Shown here piece after piece: positions 14,846 to 16,368 of a stretch of 16,368 bases of DNA. The translations under genes were made by a program, and so were the position numbers. The DNA is taken from positions 1 to 16,368 of the forward strand of contig QFNA01000023.1 in assembly GCA_003248395.1 (NCBI GenBank). The letters run 5' to 3'. The stretch's first letter is position 1, and each line of letters opens with the position of its first letter. The notes below the pieces were generated by a model that searched no databases, had not been told where the DNA came from, and was given only the letters and a program-made list of their open reading frames with translations. This DNA comes from Citromicrobium sp. Lineage in GTDB: Bacteria > Pseudomonadota > Alphaproteobacteria > Sphingomonadales > Sphingomonadaceae.

Positions 14846-14854
14846 GGCCGCAGG
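14807..14854 (+). terminator. Perfect inverted repeat at the 3' end of the truncated ArdC gene
   Basis: CCTGCGGCCC (14807-14816) and GGGCCGCAGG (14845-14854) form a perfect 10-bp GC-rich stem with a 28-base loop, followed by TTT. The TAG stop lies at the start of the second arm. It may act as a terminator, though the T-run is short, or mark the recombination point that truncated the gene. Confidence 0.5.
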
Positions 14855-14892
14855 TTTCCCGCTACGCGGTGCGTCTCGCCCCTTGTCCCGGC

Positions 14893-14958
14893 CCTGATCG
14901 GGCTCCGGCGGACAGGGCCGAGGCAATGGTGCCTCCTCTCCTTGTCCGCACGATCAGG
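14893..14958 (+). promoter_or_regulatory. Nested leader hairpin upstream of the DUF2493 gene
   Basis: Three nested stems: CCTGATCG (14893-14900) with CGATCAGG (14951-14958); GCGGACAGGG (14908-14917) with CCTTGTCCGC (14940-14949, one G-U pair); and GAGGCA (14920-14925) with TGCCTC (14930-14935), closing on an ATGG loop. The last arm overlaps the AGGAGA ribosome binding site of the gene at 14968. A second copy of CCTTGTCC at 14881-14888 could compete for the middle stem, giving an alternative fold. Confidence 0.6.
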
Positions 14959-14967
14959 AGACACCCC

Positions 14968-15906
14968 ATGTACGACAGCTTCATCGACCAGTTGAGCGGC
15001 CTTGACCTTTCAGGCCTCAGCATCAGGCCAGCTCCCTTCAACGAAACCGACTTTCCCTGCGAGGACGCGATCAAGCAGACGCTTGGCGCCGTATGGTCCG
15101 ACCTCTTCGCCATGTTTTCCGACACGGCTCTCGAGGCCGATGCCGAGGATATTGCCTGGGGCGTGGTCAATCTCTTCCACCGCGCAGCCAGCCGGAAGTC
15201 CGCTCAGCTCGACCGGGCCAGCGACGAGATCCGCGTCCTCCTCGCATCGGCCGATGGATCCGAAGTGCATTCGAGCAATCTGGAAGAGCAGGTAGAGCGC
15301 GCGCAGGCCGCCGAAGCCAGCATGCTGGCCTTCGAGCAGATGCGCGAGGCTGCCGCAGCACTTTACCGCGACGAGACCGGTTCCTCGTGGAAGCCCGTCT
15401 CCGGCTCGCGCACGAGCCATTCACGCCACCTCACATCGGCCGTGATCGATGCCCGCGATTTCCTCCGCGCACGCGCCGAGAACCGGCGTCACGCTTTGAT
15501 TCCGGAAGGAACTCCAATCGTCTTTGCCGGTGGTCGCCAGACCTTTGGGAGCACCGAGGATGCGAAGCGTTATGCCGACACTATCTGGGCTACGCTCGAC
15601 AAGGTTCGCGATGCGGTTCCCGATCTCTTCCTGGTCCATGGCGGCGACGGCAAGGGTGCCGATCGCCTGGCAGCGAGCTGGGCTGAACGCCGCGAAGTCC
15701 AGCAGCTGACCTTTTCGCTCGATCGTCGTCTTGGTGCCCGCGCCGGGTTCAAGCGCAACGAGCAGATGCTTTCGCTGAATCCGCGCTACGTTGTCGCCTT
15801 TCCGGGCAATGGCGTAACCGAACGGCTCGTCATTGATGCCAAGGCGCGCCGGATCACCGTCGTCGATCGCAGGACCGTCACGTCCCGATCCAAGACTAAG
15901 GGATAA
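14968..15906 (+). CDS. DUF2493 (SLOG-superfamily) protein
   Basis: A 312-residue protein. The first half is helical, hydrophilic and without a known motif. The second half is a DUF2493 domain, a Rossmann-like SLOG relative: IVFAGGRQTF near residues 188-197, DLFLVHGGDGKGADRLAASWA, then RNEQMLSLNPRYVVAFPGNGVTERLVIDA. Such proteins are frequent on sphingomonad plasmids and integrative elements next to ArdC-type genes. SLOG domains bind nucleotides or their derivatives, but the role of this group is unknown. The ATG at 14968 follows AGGAGA by 6 bases and a long leader hairpin; an upstream in-frame ATG at 14869 lies in that leader and is rejected. It is followed by a strong inverted repeat. Confidence 0.85.
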   Translation: MYDSFIDQLSGLDLSGLSIRPAPFNETDFPCEDAIKQTLGAVWSDLFAMFSDTALEADAEDIAWGVVNLFHRAASRKSAQLDRASDEIRVLLASADGSEVHSSNLEEQVERAQAAEASMLAFEQMREAAAALYRDETGSSWKPVSGSRTSHSRHLTSAVIDARDFLRARAENRRHALIPEGTPIVFAGGRQTFGSTEDAKRYADTIWATLDKVRDAVPDLFLVHGGDGKGADRLAASWAERREVQQLTFSLDRRLGARAGFKRNEQMLSLNPRYVVAFPGNGVTERLVIDAKARRITVVDRRTVTSRSKTKG

Positions 15907-15908
15907 CA

Positions 15909-15965
15909 GTCTGTTGGTCGCCGCAGCATTTCTACGATCGGTTGGCTGCGGCGACCATCTCAGAC
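15909..15965 (+). terminator. Long perfect stem-loop after the DUF2493 gene
   Basis: A perfect 13-bp stem (15915-15927 with 15945-15957; core GGTCGCCGCAGC) has a 17-base loop. It is extended by GTCTG (15909-15913) pairing with CAGAC (15961-15965). It sits right after the DUF2493 stop, so it probably ends that transcript. It lacks a T-run, so a role as a recombination or protein-binding dyad is also possible. Confidence 0.6.
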
Positions 15966-16036
15966 AATTGTCATCGATTGCCTTTTCGGTTGGAGAGGGG
16001 ATTTCTTGGGAAGGCATCTCGGGTTATCAGCCCCGC

Positions 16037-16368
16037 ATGCACCACGCCGACTCCAATCCGCTCGCCCATGATCACAACTTCCTGAGCGCCTCGCACGACG
16101 CGCATGACCGGAGCACGCGTTATGTCGTTGCCTTGACCGCCGCGATGATGGTGGTCGAGATCGTCGCTGGCCTGTGGACCGGATCGATGGCGCTTCTAGC
16201 CGATGGTATCCACATGGCGACCCATGCAGGTGCCTTGGGCGTCGCGGCCTTCGCCTACTGGTTTGCCAGGCGCCATGCGAACAACCCGCGTTTCACATTC
16301 GGTACCGGCAAGGTGGGCGACCTCGCCGGCTTCGCGAGCGCGCTTGTCCTCGCCATCTTCGCAATCGG
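16037..16368 (+). CDS. dmeF: DmeF-type cation diffusion facilitator, 5' part
   Basis: This is the N-terminal 110 residues of a CDF-family inner-membrane cobalt/nickel exporter; the gene continues past the window. After a histidine-rich start (MHHADSNPLAHDHNFLSASH) comes the first membrane helix, and then GSMALLADGIHMATHAGALGVAAFAYWFARRHA with the metal-site Asp and His in ADGIHM and the adjacent THAG. RFTFGTGKVGDLAGFASALVLAI follows; the FGTGKVGDLAGFASA block is distinctive for the DmeF branch. The ATG at 16037 is the first in frame with good family alignment. Upstream, 130 bases hold only the stem-loop after DUF2493 and no visible regulator gene. Confidence 0.88.
   Translation, partial: MHHADSNPLAHDHNFLSASHDAHDRSTRYVVALTAAMMVVEIVAGLWTGSMALLADGIHMATHAGALGVAAFAYWFARRHANNPRFTFGTGKVGDLAGFASALVLAIFAI

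Noticed and set aside
1..16368. CRISPR arrays, tRNA, rRNA, or complete insertion sequences
   Set aside because: No regularly spaced repeats, cloverleaf-like sequences, rRNA segments or intact transposase genes were seen; only the small HTH gene resembles part of a transposase.

Overview
The window looks like alphaproteobacterial DNA, most likely from a sphingomonad or erythrobacter. It has high GC with strong GC at third codon positions, gene families common in that group, and plasmid-type ArdC and DUF2493 genes with a cobalt/nickel CDF exporter at the right end. This assignment is inferred from style and content; no rRNA or other marker gene is present.

Layout. (1) 1-771: 3' part of a sensor histidine kinase. 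(2) 761-1118: a gene graveyard on the minus strand. The N-terminal membrane segment of an RND efflux pump is joined in frame to the C-terminal catalytic part of an L,D-transpeptidase, which also carries a one-base frameshift. Positions 1119-1414 hold nothing I recognise. (3) 4042 down to 1415: a three-gene minus-strand operon of an MBL-fold/double-rhodanese fusion and two SAM-dependent methyltransferases. (4) 4748-4119: a 1-Cys peroxiredoxin with its own terminator and an AT-rich promoter region with a dyad. (5) 12947 down to 4943: a tightly packed ten-gene minus-strand operon: ETHE1/Blh-type persulfide dioxygenase, two YeeE/YedE-type sulfur transporter halves, a DUF442 phosphatase/sulfurtransferase-like protein, sulfide:quinone oxidoreductase, SulP anion permease with STAS domain, a 51-residue helix-turn-helix protein, cytochrome bd oxidase subunits I and II, and a 40-residue DUF2474 bd accessory peptide. 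Almost every junction is an ATGA or TGATG overlap. (6) 13022-14049, divergent: a second, cysteine-richer peroxiredoxin overlapping an ArsR-family repressor. (7) 14258-15906: mobile-element cargo, a truncated ArdC-like gene and a DUF2493 gene, each preceded by a leader able to fold over its ribosome binding site. (8) 16037 to the end: 5' part of dmeF.

How the genes work together. Regions 3-6 read as one reactive-sulfur module. Sulfide is oxidised at the membrane by SQR, giving persulfide and quinol. The quinol is re-oxidised by a bd-type oxidase, a class known to tolerate sulfide. Persulfide goes to the MBL dioxygenase and rhodanese proteins. The resulting sulfite or sulfate could leave by SulP, and the YeeE pair may move thiosulfate or sulfane sulfur. 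Peroxiredoxins deal with peroxide or persulfide. A near-consensus promoter (TTGACA, 16 bp, TATAAA) with a palindrome over its -10 box drives the large operon, and the ArsR protein encoded on the other side is the obvious repressor. That repressor contains no cysteine, unlike the known persulfide sensors BigR and SqrR, so how it senses its signal is open. Regions 1-2 and 7-8 look like recombined accessory DNA flanking the module.
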